DNA from: Paenalcaligenes hominis_A
GTDB taxonomy: Bacteria; Pseudomonadota; Gammaproteobacteria; Burkholderiales; Burkholderiaceae_B
Direction: 5' to 3'
Length of the DNA: 64,000 bases
Assembly (NCBI RefSeq): GCF_041359055.1
Contig: NZ_JBGJKZ010000001.1
Location: forward strand, 248,001-312,000
This document shows, piece after piece, positions 17,736 to 26,278 of this stretch. Numbering within the stretch: position 1 is the first letter of the stretch; every line of letters starts with the position of its first letter. The position numbers and the translations under genes were made by a program. The notes below the pieces were generated by a model, which saw nothing but the letters and a program-made list of their open reading frames with translations, did not search any database and had not been told where the DNA came from.

Positions 17736-19529
17736 ATGCCTGCCTATCAAGCTCCTCTGCACGACATGCGTTTTATCGCGCATTATCTTCAACAGCAAAT
17801 TACTAAACATTGTGCGCCCTTGGCTGAGTTGTTCGATTTGGACTTGTTTCAGGCCATTGTGGTGGAAGCCGATCGTTTCGCCCAAGGTATGATGCAGCCT
17901 AGTAACCGCACAGCCGATGAGTTTGGTGCGGAGTTGCGTGCGGGGGTAGTGCATACTACGCCTGAATGGCATGCGCTTTATCAGCAGTTTGCAGAAAGTG
18001 GGTGGATTGGTTTGGCTTTGCCTGAGGCGCATGGCGGGCAGGGTTTACCTCGTAGCTTTGCGCGTGCTGTGTGGGAGATGTGGTACAGCACAAACTTGGC
18101 CTTTTCCATGTTGCCTCAGTTAAATGTGGCCCAAGCAGAAGCCTTAATTGCAACCGCTGATTCGCGCTGGCATCAACCGTGGCTAGAGCATATTGTGTCA
18201 GGTCGATGGGCTGCGACCATGGACTTAACCGAACCCCAAGCTGGCTCAGATTTGGCTGCCACCACAATGCGAGCTGAGCCTCAAGCTGATGGTTCATACC
18301 GCTTGTTTGGGCAAAAAATTTATATTTCGTTCGGTGAGCATGAACTAGCAGAAAATATTGTGCATCTGGTACTGGCTCGATTGCCTGATGCACCCGCTGG
18401 ACACCGAGGTTTATCGTTGTTTTTAGCCCCTAAATACCTCGTTAATGAACACGGTGAGCTTGGCGCAAAAAATGATATTGTCTGTGTTTCTATTGAAGAC
18501 AAGTTAGGGATTCGTGGTAGTCCAACCTGCACATTGGTGTATGGGGATAACCACGGTGCCAGTGCTTATTTGGTCGGCGAGCCCAATCATGGTTTGGCGC
18601 AAATGTTTGTAATGATGAATGAAGCGCGGCAGGCTGTGGCTTTGCAAGCCGTAGGTGTATCAGAAAAAGCCTATCAGTTGGCGCGTCAATTTGCCGGGGA
18701 GCGGGTTCAAGGAGCTGTCGTAGAGCAAAAAACAACCACTGCACTTCCTATCATGCATCACCCCGATGTAAAACGCATGTTATTGGAATTGCGTGCAACT
18801 ACGTTTGCAATGCGGGCATTATGTTATAGCTTGGGCGCTTATGCTGATCAACTTGAACATGTGACGGACACAAATCAAAAAGAACGGTTAACACAATTGG
18901 TTGATGTGCTTTTACCTATCGCTAAAGGTTGGTGTACAGAAAAGGCCTCTTATAATAGTGCATTAGCCGTGCAAGTATTCGGAGGCATGGGATACGTAGA
19001 AGAAACCGGTATTGCTCAGGTTATGCGTGATGCACGTATTTTGCCTATTTTTGAAGGCACTACTGGTATTCAAGCAAAAGACTTATTAGGGCGTAAATTG
19101 CTTCGCGATCAAGGTCAAAGCGTAGAGCTGCTATTACAACAGATAGAGCGCAGCATAGCTCCTTTGGCACAGAGTCCCGTCCTAGCCGCAAGTGCAGAGC
19201 TTTTACAGCGCGCGGTAGACGCTGGACGTATTAGTGTGCACACGCTGACTACGTCACCAAGCTCTCAATACGGTCTATTTGCTGTTTCGGTGCCTTTGCT
19301 TGAGTTACTGGGTGTGTTAAGTGCAGCTTGGCAGTTAGCCCAATTGGCCGTTTTTGCTGATGAGGCTGCCATACAAGCCATAGAGGGGCGCGAGTATTGT
19401 TTAGGGGTGCAACAGTTATGGCTGTATTTTGCGACACACCACTTACCCACCGTTCATGCGCTGGCACAGGTCGTTCAGTCAGGAGGTACTGCTGTAGAGC
19501 AGGCCAGTTTTGACTGGGCATTAATTTAA
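17736..19529 (+). CDS. Acyl-CoA dehydrogenase, probably phenylpropanoyl-CoA (HcaD-like)
   Basis: FAD enzyme of about 597 residues, the long type with a C-terminal extension. The ATG at 17736 follows AAGGA by about ten bases and yields the family N-terminus (YQAPLHDMRF); the open frame begins at 17715. Motifs include LTEPQAGSDLAA, the GIRGSPTCTL stretch, QVFGGMGYVEETG and ARILPIFEGTTGIQAKDLLGRK, which are typical of this class. In the hca cluster of Acinetobacter an acyl-CoA dehydrogenase (HcaD) turns dihydro-hydroxycinnamoyl-CoA into hydroxycinnamoyl-CoA, letting saturated phenylpropanoids enter the same pathway. That role fits here but is inferred from the neighbours. Confidence 0.85.
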   Translation: MPAYQAPLHDMRFIAHYLQQQITKHCAPLAELFDLDLFQAIVVEADRFAQGMMQPSNRTADEFGAELRAGVVHTTPEWHALYQQFAESGWIGLALPEAHGGQGLPRSFARAVWEMWYSTNLAFSMLPQLNVAQAEALIATADSRWHQPWLEHIVSGRWAATMDLTEPQAGSDLAATTMRAEPQADGSYRLFGQKIYISFGEHELAENIVHLVLARLPDAPAGHRGLSLFLAPKYLVNEHGELGAKNDIVCVSIEDKLGIRGSPTCTLVYGDNHGASAYLVGEPNHGLAQMFVMMNEARQAVALQAVGVSEKAYQLARQFAGERVQGAVVEQKTTTALPIMHHPDVKRMLLELRATTFAMRALCYSLGAYADQLEHVTDTNQKERLTQLVDVLLPIAKGWCTEKASYNSALAVQVFGGMGYVEETGIAQVMRDARILPIFEGTTGIQAKDLLGRKLLRDQGQSVELLLQQIERSIAPLAQSPVLAASAELLQRAVDAGRISVHTLTTSPSSQYGLFAVSVPLLELLGVLSAAWQLAQLAVFADEAAIQAIEGREYCLGVQQLWLYFATHHLPTVHALAQVVQSGGTAVEQASFDWALI

Positions 19530-19569
19530 CTCTATTAACGATGGGTTCACAGAGCTCATTAGGAAAAGC

Positions 19570-20043
19570 ATGAGCACATTGAGTACACCTACACCTAGTC
19601 AGGTGCAACGCGAAACCAAACCCGTTGGTATTGCTTATTTAATTGGTCGAGTCGACCATGTGTTTAAACGCGTGATGCGTGAACAACTTAAAGACTTAGG
19701 GCTAACCGTCAGCCAATATACGGCCTTGTCCTTTTTGGCTGATCAACAGTCCATGAGCAATGCTCGTTTGGCTGAGTTAGCCATGATTTCGCCCCAAAGC
19801 GCGCACGAAATGGTGCTTTCAATGGAAATAAAAGGCTGGATTACACGCGAGCCCGACGCGGCGGATAATCGTGTTGTGCAAATTGCCTTGAGCCACGCCG
19901 GACGTCAGCTACTTGCTGAAGGGGATGGGCGTGTCCGAGCCATTGAGGCTTCCATGCTTGAAGGGCTTAACGGTGACCACCTCATTGTCTTGAGGCAGAC
20001 GTTGCGTTTATTTCTTGAAAATGTGAAAGCAAACAAAGAGTGA
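19570..20043 (+). CDS. MarR-family regulator of the hydroxycinnamate operon
   Basis: A 157-residue winged-helix repressor of the HcaR/CouR/FerC type. The DNA-binding part (about 50-115) has the recognition helix MSNARLAELAMISPQSAHE and the wing ITREPDAADNRVVQI, where DxR is the MarR signature. It closes the operon, 40 bases after the acyl-CoA dehydrogenase, and a terminator follows. It is the likely ligand of the two TCAGG-N3-CCTGA repeats before ech. Homologous regulators are released by the hydroxycinnamoyl-CoA thioester; that effector is inferred here. Confidence 0.88.
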   Translation: MSTLSTPTPSQVQRETKPVGIAYLIGRVDHVFKRVMREQLKDLGLTVSQYTALSFLADQQSMSNARLAELAMISPQSAHEMVLSMEIKGWITREPDAADNRVVQIALSHAGRQLLAEGDGRVRAIEASMLEGLNGDHLIVLRQTLRLFLENVKANKE

Positions 20044-20059
20044 ACAAGAGACGTCTTTT

Positions 20060-20086
20060 AAGCGACCTGAGTGGTCGCTTTTTTTA
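20060..20086 (+). terminator. Rho-independent terminator of the hydroxycinnamate operon
   Basis: The arms AGCGACC and GGTCGCT enclose a five-base loop and are followed by a run of seven T. It ends the ech-to-marR operon and lies against the 3' end of the convergent gntR gene. Confidence 0.88.
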
Positions 20087-20818
20087 ATTTTCGTTTTGAG
20101 AAAGTGTGGCTTTTAGACGTTGAATACTGTTGTTTAAATGAATTTGCATGGCACTACTTGCTAATACAGGATCCTGAGACTGTATTGCTTGATAAATATT
20201 TAAATGCTCATCGTGGACACGATTAAGATAATCAATCATCATTTTAGGGTTGTTATTTTGAATTTTAATCCTTGTTCTGGGGATGACTGCCTGACCTAAA
20301 TAAGACATAAATTTTGTGAAGTATTTGTTTTTAGTTGATTTTGCTATGGCTAGGTGGAATTCAAAATCACTATCGGCAGTATTTTCTCTTTTTGAAAGAG
20401 CTAATTGAAAATTTTCTAGCGCTTGTTTCATGGCTTCAAGGTCGAGGTCAGTTCGTCTTAGAGCGGCCATGCTGGCGGCAGCAGACTCTAAGCTTTGTCG
20501 TAGTTCCAAAACATCGATGATGTCGTGGAGTGTATCCAGTGACTCGGGTGCTATTCTAAAGTTAAGGCTAGAAGGGGTGTCGAGTACAAATGAACCTATC
20601 CCATGGCGAGTTTCAATTAGGCCGTGAGCTTGTAAATGAGAAATGGCTTCTCGAACTACTGTGCGGCTAACTTGCATTTGTTCGATTAACTCGGACTCAG
20701 TAGGAAGCCTGTCCCCACGCTTCAGCCTTCCTGACTGGATCATTTCCGTCAACTCTTGAGCTACTTCTTGAGTTAGGCTTTGGGATCGACGGCGATTATT
20801 TTTCTTTTCATTAATCAT
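20084..20818 (-). CDS. GntR-family regulator, FadR/FCD subfamily (uronate locus)
   Basis: A 244-residue repressor with an N-terminal winged helix (about 14-80; GDRLPTESELIEQM and VSRTVVREAISHL) and a C-terminal FCD helical ligand domain (about 95-235) with the His/Asp metal-ligand pattern of uronate and sugar-acid sensors (UxuR/ExuR, LldR type). It is the last gene of a leftward unit after the uronate dehydrogenase fusion and the EamA permease, 38 bases after the latter. It is the obvious regulator of the divergent uronate operons. The effector (a uronate or aldarate) is inferred. Confidence 0.87.
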   Translation of the reverse strand: MINEKKNNRRRSQSLTQEVAQELTEMIQSGRLKRGDRLPTESELIEQMQVSRTVVREAISHLQAHGLIETRHGIGSFVLDTPSSLNFRIAPESLDTLHDIIDVLELRQSLESAAASMAALRRTDLDLEAMKQALENFQLALSKRENTADSDFEFHLAIAKSTKNKYFTKFMSYLGQAVIPRTRIKIQNNNPKMMIDYLNRVHDEHLNIYQAIQSQDPVLASSAMQIHLNNSIQRLKATLSQNEN

Positions 20819-20856
20819 GGTTTTGTTTGAGTCATGGTGGTATAAAAATTATTTGT

Positions 20857-21801
20857 TTAGCTATCTATACGTTTAATTGACTTATTTTTTACTGTTGAAT
20901 TAAGGTAGGCTAAGCTTATGATTCCAAATAAAACTATAGCCCCTCCAAAAAGTTGATTAAGGCTAAAGGTCTGATCTAAAACTATCCATGCAAGAAATAA
21001 AGAGGTCACTGGTTCAATATTCATGGCAGGAGAGTTCGTTGCCATATTAAGTTTAGGAGCAAATACAAAAAGTCCAATAAAAGATAAGGTATAAAGAACA
21101 CCTAACAGAATTAAAGCAACCCAACCTTTTTGATTATGAGGAAGTTGAGTGCTGTTTTCTACAGTCCCACTGAGTGCAAGTATGACAATAATAAATAAAA
21201 CTATAGCTATAGTATAAAGACTTCGTACCGGACCAGATACTAAGCCAAGCTTATGTTCAGTAATCCAAAGGGCAAAACTAAAGCAACACGCTGCACCTAA
21301 AGCAAAACTCAAGCCCGCATACCAGTTTTTATCTAAAGTAGTGCTTTGAATCCACCATGTTGGTAAATCGAGCACCCATATAAGACCAAAAAAAATAACA
21401 CCCATAATAATTAAAGAGTGCCGTGAGGGTTTTGGTCCGCCTAAAGCCCAAGTTAAAAAAGCTAAAAGAATAGGGAAGGTATTTGCTACTAACAAGGCTA
21501 TGGCAACAGGAATACGTGCTACAGCAGAAAAAATGCATAAGCTTTGTAAGCAGATGAGAACACCTAAAGTGAGCTGCCATTTAGCGAGTTTTTTTGGTAA
21601 GTGTAACGAGTGTTTAGTCCATATTAAATACCAGAGCAATGTTATGAAGCTTAACCCAGCCCTAAATAGTATAGCGGCTAATAAACCAGTTCCAGCATCA
21701 AAAGCAACTCGAGCAGAAACATGATTTGCAGCAAAGCCGCTACCTAAACACAAAATAATAGCGATGGCAAGGTGACGAGGTAAAGGTGATGGAGAAGTCA
21801 T
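20857..21801 (-). CDS. EamA/DMT-family permease in the uronate locus
   Basis: Ten-helix EamA-type transporter of 314 residues. The open frame extends upstream to 21852 inside the neighbouring gene, but the ATG at 21801 lies one base after the stop of that gene and starts the homologous part (PRHLAIAIILCLGSGF). The tight linkage to the uronate dehydrogenase fusion and the regulator suggests movement of a sugar acid or a pathway by-product; direction and substrate are unknown. Two EamA units are visible (about 10-145 and 160-300). Confidence 0.8.
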   Translation of the reverse strand: MTSPSPLPRHLAIAIILCLGSGFAANHVSARVAFDAGTGLLAAILFRAGLSFITLLWYLIWTKHSLHLPKKLAKWQLTLGVLICLQSLCIFSAVARIPVAIALLVANTFPILLAFLTWALGGPKPSRHSLIIMGVIFFGLIWVLDLPTWWIQSTTLDKNWYAGLSFALGAACCFSFALWITEHKLGLVSGPVRSLYTIAIVLFIIVILALSGTVENSTQLPHNQKGWVALILLGVLYTLSFIGLFVFAPKLNMATNSPAMNIEPVTSLFLAWIVLDQTFSLNQLFGGAIVLFGIISLAYLNSTVKNKSIKRIDS

Positions 21802-21802
21802 T

Positions 21803-23530
21803 TTAGTTAAAGATACTCCAGCGTAGACCGCGTACTCCGGGGTGTAGTTCATATAAGGCTACAGCGGTTTGATCTACACTTTTGTGAGTAACGTATAACG
21901 TGCTTAATTGTTTTCCTCCGAAGCAAGCCTTAGTTGGATTAAGGGTAGGAAGGTAAATAGAGCGCTCCAATTGGCCGGAGGGTAAAAAACGATGGATCAC
22001 GCCTGCTTCTATACCACAAATCCAGTACCCCCCTAAAGCATCGATTGCTGCACCATCTGGGCGTCCTTGTCCAGGTTTTAACGTAGCAAAAAGCCGTTTG
22101 TTTTTAATTTTCCCCTGAGCTAAATCATAATCAAAAATATAGATTTCACACTTACTAGGGTGAGAGTCGGATAGGTAAAGGCGATTTTGCTCTGGGTTAA
22201 TGGCTAAACCATTTCCTATTTTGAGGTTTGAGTCATGACGTGTTAGCTGTTGTGGTTTTTCAGGATCCCAACAATACAAGCCACCTAAGCCTGAGTTATC
22301 TTCCTTTTGTGGTTGTTGCGAAGAAACAGTAGTGACCCAGATCCGACCTTTTGTGTCCATGATGGCGTCGTTAAGCCGCATTTTTAGAGCAGGTGGAGAA
22401 AAAGTAGCAATGGTTTTCACAGCAAGCGTGTTTTTTTCCCACTCTAACTGAGCTGTACCAATACCATTTTCTGTGCACAACCAGACTTTATTTAAATGAT
22501 GAGGGTCTTCAAATACAGCTGTAAGTTTTATTTCAGACTCCCAAAAATGATGTGCTTTAGTGATGGGGTGATAACTATGCAGCCGACCCAGATCAATATC
22601 AACCCAATAAAGCTGTCCTGAACGCGGTGCCCAAGATGGGCTTTCCCCCAAACTGTTTTTATTTTCAACAGTGATCTTAGCTTCAATAGGTTGAGCAGCA
22701 GGACGAGGGTAAGGACCTAACTCCGTAAAATGTCCGCCTTGGTATTTTCGTTGAGCATGCTCTGCAGGAAGACGAGGTTGCTGCGCTATTACAGAGCTAA
22801 AAGTAGAGCTGCTGTCTTGGGGAGTAAAAGGGATAATTTCAGTGTGAGCCGAAGACCACCATGTATCAGGATTATTGGATACTCCGTAAATAATTTGGTG
22901 CTGGATATTTGGAGTTTTTAAACCTAACTGAATTAATTGAGCTAGGTCATCGTAACTGAGCCAAGTGGAGAGCATGCGGTGATCTTTAGGCTCTGGAAAT
23001 GAAGAGCCAATACGGATGCTCAAGGTCTCAATACCATAACGGTCATAATAAAAAGAGGCTAAGTCCTCAGTAAACGACTTGGAAATACCGTAGTAACTAT
23101 CTGGACGCTTGGGAGATTGAACATTTATTTGTTCACCTTGTTTATAAAAACCAGTGACATGATTTGAGCTAGCAAAAATAATGCGTTGAATAGAGTGTTG
23201 TCTGGCTGCTTCGTAGATATTATATGAACCTACAATATTTGCCTGAAGAATACTTTCAAATGGCGCGTCTAAAGAGATTCCGCCTAAATGAACGATGACA
23301 TCGACGTTTTCGCATAGAGCATGAACCTCTTCAGCTTGGCTCAGGTCGGCAAACCTAAACTCTTCATTAGGAGAGAGTTGATGAATTGGCACAATATCGC
23401 TAACTCGTAAGCGGTGACACAATGGGGCTAATCGTGGTCTTAGTGCTTGACCTAAACCTCCAGCTGCACCAGTAAGCAATAAAGTAGATACGGGAAGCTC
23501 TCTCAGAGCTGAAGTCTCATTAGTCGTCAT
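21803..23530 (-). CDS. Fused uronate dehydrogenase / SMP-30 aldonolactonase
   Basis: One 575-residue polypeptide carrying the first two steps of oxidative hexuronate catabolism. Residues about 1-275 form an extended SDR closely like bacterial uronate dehydrogenase: NAD motif TGAAGGLGQ, FASSNHVTGFY, the active-site YYGISK and RIGSSFPEP, ending at a YQGGHF stretch where the stand-alone enzyme would stop. Residues about 287-575 form an SMP-30/gluconolactonase beta propeller: LGESPSWAPRSGQLYWVDI (metal-ligand Glu), RLNDAIMDTKGRIWVTT, IGNGLAINPEQNRLYLSDS and GRPDGAAIDALGGYW. The fusion would oxidise glucuronate or galacturonate to the lactone and hydrolyse it to the aldarate without release. No frameshift or internal stop separates the halves. 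It is first in a leftward operon with the permease and regulator. Confidence 0.88.
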   Translation of the reverse strand: MTTNETSALRELPVSTLLLTGAAGGLGQALRPRLAPLCHRLRVSDIVPIHQLSPNEEFRFADLSQAEEVHALCENVDVIVHLGGISLDAPFESILQANIVGSYNIYEAARQHSIQRIIFASSNHVTGFYKQGEQINVQSPKRPDSYYGISKSFTEDLASFYYDRYGIETLSIRIGSSFPEPKDHRMLSTWLSYDDLAQLIQLGLKTPNIQHQIIYGVSNNPDTWWSSAHTEIIPFTPQDSSSTFSSVIAQQPRLPAEHAQRKYQGGHFTELGPYPRPAAQPIEAKITVENKNSLGESPSWAPRSGQLYWVDIDLGRLHSYHPITKAHHFWESEIKLTAVFEDPHHLNKVWLCTENGIGTAQLEWEKNTLAVKTIATFSPPALKMRLNDAIMDTKGRIWVTTVSSQQPQKEDNSGLGGLYCWDPEKPQQLTRHDSNLKIGNGLAINPEQNRLYLSDSHPSKCEIYIFDYDLAQGKIKNKRLFATLKPGQGRPDGAAIDALGGYWICGIEAGVIHRFLPSGQLERSIYLPTLNPTKACFGGKQLSTLYVTHKSVDQTAVALYELHPGVRGLRWSIFN

Positions 23531-23717
23531 ATGACTGCCACCTATTTAGAACATTTGAAATTCATAAATTCTGATTTTTAGAGTGTACACGGTTGATATT
23601 ACGCTTCTTTTAGTGATTACCCTAGGTGATTTAAAAAAATTATGTTGTATGATGACATTTAAGTTGGCGTGGTGAACCGCTCACCCTGTTAAGAGCAAGA
23701 AATCAAAAAGGACGAAA
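23531..23717. promoter_or_regulatory. Divergent promoter region of the uronate locus
   Basis: This 187-bp spacer separates the leftward fusion operon from the rightward aldehyde dehydrogenase operon, so it holds both promoters. Candidate regulator sites are the imperfect inverted repeat ATGT...ACAT at 23642-23658 and GGTGA-N5-TCACC at 23671-23685. The second is close to the rightward start. Assignment to the GntR protein is inference. Confidence 0.45.
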
Positions 23718-25148
23718 ATGACACGCTTCGATAATTTTATTAATGGCGAATGGGTTACAAGCACTGAATACACAGCAAACTACAACCCTTCTGATTTGAG
23801 TGATGTGGTTGGTGAATATGCGCAGGCAAGTATTTCCCAAGTCAACGAGGCAATTCAGGCAGCACAGTCTGCTTTTAAACAATGGTCATTAGCTTCTATT
23901 CAAGCGCGTGCTGATGCCCTAGACCAAATTGGCACTGAAATTTTGAAACGAAGCAGGGAAATAGGCGAACTTCTAGCTCGTGAAGAAGGTAAGGTTTTGC
24001 CTGAGGCTATCGGCGAAGTAACACGAGCTGGCAATATTTTTAAGTATTTTGCTGGAGAGTGTTTACGCTTAAACGGAGACACCTTACCTTCTGTACGACC
24101 TGGTGTTCAAGTTGAGGTCATTCGTGAGCCTGTTGGGGTAATAGGGTTAATTACACCTTGGAATTTTCCTATAGCTATACCTGCTTGGAAAATAGCTCCT
24201 GCCTTAGCTTATGGTAATTGTGTAGTTTTTAAACCAGCGGATCTAACTCCCGGCTGCGCATGGGTATTGACGGAAATTATTTCACGAGCAGGTTTGCCGG
24301 CTGGTGTGTTTAATTTAGTGATGGGGGCTGGACGTAGCGTAGGCAATTGTATTGTAGAGTCACCCCAAGTTGATGCTGTTAGTTTTACTGGTTCTGTAGC
24401 TGTAGGGCGCTCAATTGCTGAGCGTTGTGTACAACGTCAGGCTAAAGTGCAGTTAGAAATGGGAGGTAAGAATCCTCAGGTGATTTTGGATGACGCTGAC
24501 CTAGAGCAAGCAGTGGAATTAAGTATACAAAGCGCTTATTTTTCTACTGGGCAGCGTTGTACAGCATCAAGTCGCTTAATTGTAACGGATAAAATTTATG
24601 AAGCGTTCAAAGAGAAATTACTAGAAAAATTAATTTCTTTGCGTGTAGGGGATGCGTTAGACCCTAATACTCAGATAGGCCCAGTAGTTTCAGCTCAACA
24701 ACTGGAAAATAATTTGAACTATGCCGACATAGGAGTTAAAGAAGGGGCTCAGCTTTATGGTGGTCAACGTTTAGATTTAGCAAAAAAAGGTTTTTATCAA
24801 AGGCCGGGGTTATTTGTTGAATGCACACCTGATATGCGAGTTTGCACAGAGGAAATTTTTGGCCCAATGGCAAGCTTATTAAGGGTTAAAGACTATGAGG
24901 AGGCCTTGGCTATGGCTAATGTCACACAGTTTGGCTTAGCTGCTGGCATAGCTACGCAGTCTTTAAAGTATGCCCAGCATTTTAAACAGCACGCTCAAGT
25001 AGGGATGGTTATGGTTAATTTACCTACTGCAGGTGTTGATTATCACGTACCTTTTGGGGGTAGAAAAGCCTCCTCGTATGGACCTCGTGAGCAGGCAAAT
25101 TATGCAAAAGAGTTTTATACCTCTGTAAAAACAGTATATGTTGCATAA
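23718..25148 (+). CDS. Aldehyde dehydrogenase, probably 2-oxoglutarate semialdehyde dehydrogenase
   Basis: NAD(P)-dependent aldehyde dehydrogenase of 476 residues that would oxidise 2,5-dioxopentanoate to 2-oxoglutarate, the last step of the oxidative uronate route. Visible motifs are ITPWNFPIAIPAWK near 147, the general base in LEMGGKNPQ near 250 and the nucleophile in TGQRCTASS near 284. It lies divergently from the uronate dehydrogenase fusion and upstream of the TRAP importer; the matching dehydratase (KdgD) lies 7.7 kb downstream. A succinate-semialdehyde dehydrogenase role is the nearest alternative, but the context favours the named one. Confidence 0.85.
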   Translation: MTRFDNFINGEWVTSTEYTANYNPSDLSDVVGEYAQASISQVNEAIQAAQSAFKQWSLASIQARADALDQIGTEILKRSREIGELLAREEGKVLPEAIGEVTRAGNIFKYFAGECLRLNGDTLPSVRPGVQVEVIREPVGVIGLITPWNFPIAIPAWKIAPALAYGNCVVFKPADLTPGCAWVLTEIISRAGLPAGVFNLVMGAGRSVGNCIVESPQVDAVSFTGSVAVGRSIAERCVQRQAKVQLEMGGKNPQVILDDADLEQAVELSIQSAYFSTGQRCTASSRLIVTDKIYEAFKEKLLEKLISLRVGDALDPNTQIGPVVSAQQLENNLNYADIGVKEGAQLYGGQRLDLAKKGFYQRPGLFVECTPDMRVCTEEIFGPMASLLRVKDYEEALAMANVTQFGLAAGIATQSLKYAQHFKQHAQVGMVMVNLPTAGVDYHVPFGGRKASSYGPREQANYAKEFYTSVKTVYVA

Positions 25149-25201
25149 AAATTAGTACGACGTAGTAACTATAAAAGCAAATGAAAATCTAGGAGACAAA
25201 A

Positions 25202-26218
25202 ATGGAATTAAAAAAGCGTAGCAAAGGGTTAAGCGGTTATTCAGGCGTGCGACAGGTATGTGGCGCTTTAGTGATCGCAGCGGGTTTAGCAGTAACTCAA
25301 GGAGCCGTAAATGCAAAAACTTTACGTTCTGCCGATGTGCACCCAAATAATTACCCCACCGTTGAGTCTGTCAATTATATGAGTGAAAGGCTCAAAGAAA
25401 TGACCAACGGGGATTTAGATATTAAAGTCTTTGGCTCTGGGCAGTTAGGGAATGAGAAAGCAACACTAGAGCAAACGCGTTTCGGCGTGCTCGATATGAA
25501 TCGTATTACTTTAGGAGAAATTAATAATCTCGTAGAAGATACGATTGTATTGTCTTTGCCTTATGTTTTTAGATCTAAAGAACATATGCGCAAAGTGGTA
25601 GATAGCGAAATAGGAGCTGAGATGCTTGCTTCGCTAGAGCCTCATGGCTTAATTGGTCTAGCCTTTTTTGATGCTGGCTCGCGCAATATTTACAACAGCA
25701 AACATGAAGTCAAAACACCAAATGATTTAGCCGGTCTGAAGATTCGAGTGCAGCCATCGGATATTTTCCTCGACATGATTAATACACTGGGAGCCAACGC
25801 AGTCCCAATGGGATTTAATGAAATGTACTCAGGGTTACAAACAGGCGTAATTGATGGCACTGAGCAAAGTTGGCCTACTTATGAGTCTACGAATCATGTA
25901 GAGGTGGCTAAGTATTACTCGTTAACCGAGCATTTAATGTTACCCGAGGCTCTAGTAATGTCGAAAATAACCTACGACAAATTAACAGAAGAGCAGAAAA
26001 AAGCAGTTCATCTAGCGGCTCAAGATGCTAAGTACAAAATGCGTGACTTATGGGATGCCCGAGAAAAAGAATCAGAGCGTATCGTACGGGAAAAAGGAGC
26101 CATTATTGCAGAGGTTGATAAGCAGCTGTTTATGGATAAAGTGGCTCCTGTGCAAGAAAAATACTTAAAAAATGAACGGTTAAAAACACTTTTTGATCGT
26201 ATTCAGGCCGTCGAGTAA
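25202..26218 (+). CDS. TRAP transporter solute-binding protein (DctP), probable hexuronate binder
   Basis: Periplasmic binding protein of 338 residues with an N-terminal signal (hydrophobic core ALVIAAGLAVT, cleavage near VNAKT). The mature protein begins LRSADVHPNNYPTVESV, and LAGLKIRVQPSDIFLDMI contains the conserved Arg that pairs with a carboxylate. Related DctP proteins bind glucuronate and galacturonate. It starts the three-gene TRAP set, and a stable stem-loop follows, which would favour excess binding protein over permease. The ligand is inferred from the locus. Confidence 0.88.
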   Translation: MELKKRSKGLSGYSGVRQVCGALVIAAGLAVTQGAVNAKTLRSADVHPNNYPTVESVNYMSERLKEMTNGDLDIKVFGSGQLGNEKATLEQTRFGVLDMNRITLGEINNLVEDTIVLSLPYVFRSKEHMRKVVDSEIGAEMLASLEPHGLIGLAFFDAGSRNIYNSKHEVKTPNDLAGLKIRVQPSDIFLDMINTLGANAVPMGFNEMYSGLQTGVIDGTEQSWPTYESTNHVEVAKYYSLTEHLMLPEALVMSKITYDKLTEEQKKAVHLAAQDAKYKMRDLWDAREKESERIVREKGAIIAEVDKQLFMDKVAPVQEKYLKNERLKTLFDRIQAVE

Positions 26219-26232
26219 TAACACGTTCGATG

Positions 26233-26258
26233 CACTTATGTCTTAGTAGACATAAGTG
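26233..26258 (+). other. Intercistronic stem-loop between dctP and dctQ
   Basis: CACTTATGTCT and AGACATAAGTG form a perfect 11-bp stem with a four-base loop and no T run. Stem-loops at this place often protect the 3' end of the binding-protein message and reduce permease expression. That role is inferred. Confidence 0.6.
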
Positions 26259-26278
26259 TCCCTCAAGGGGTTTTAAGT

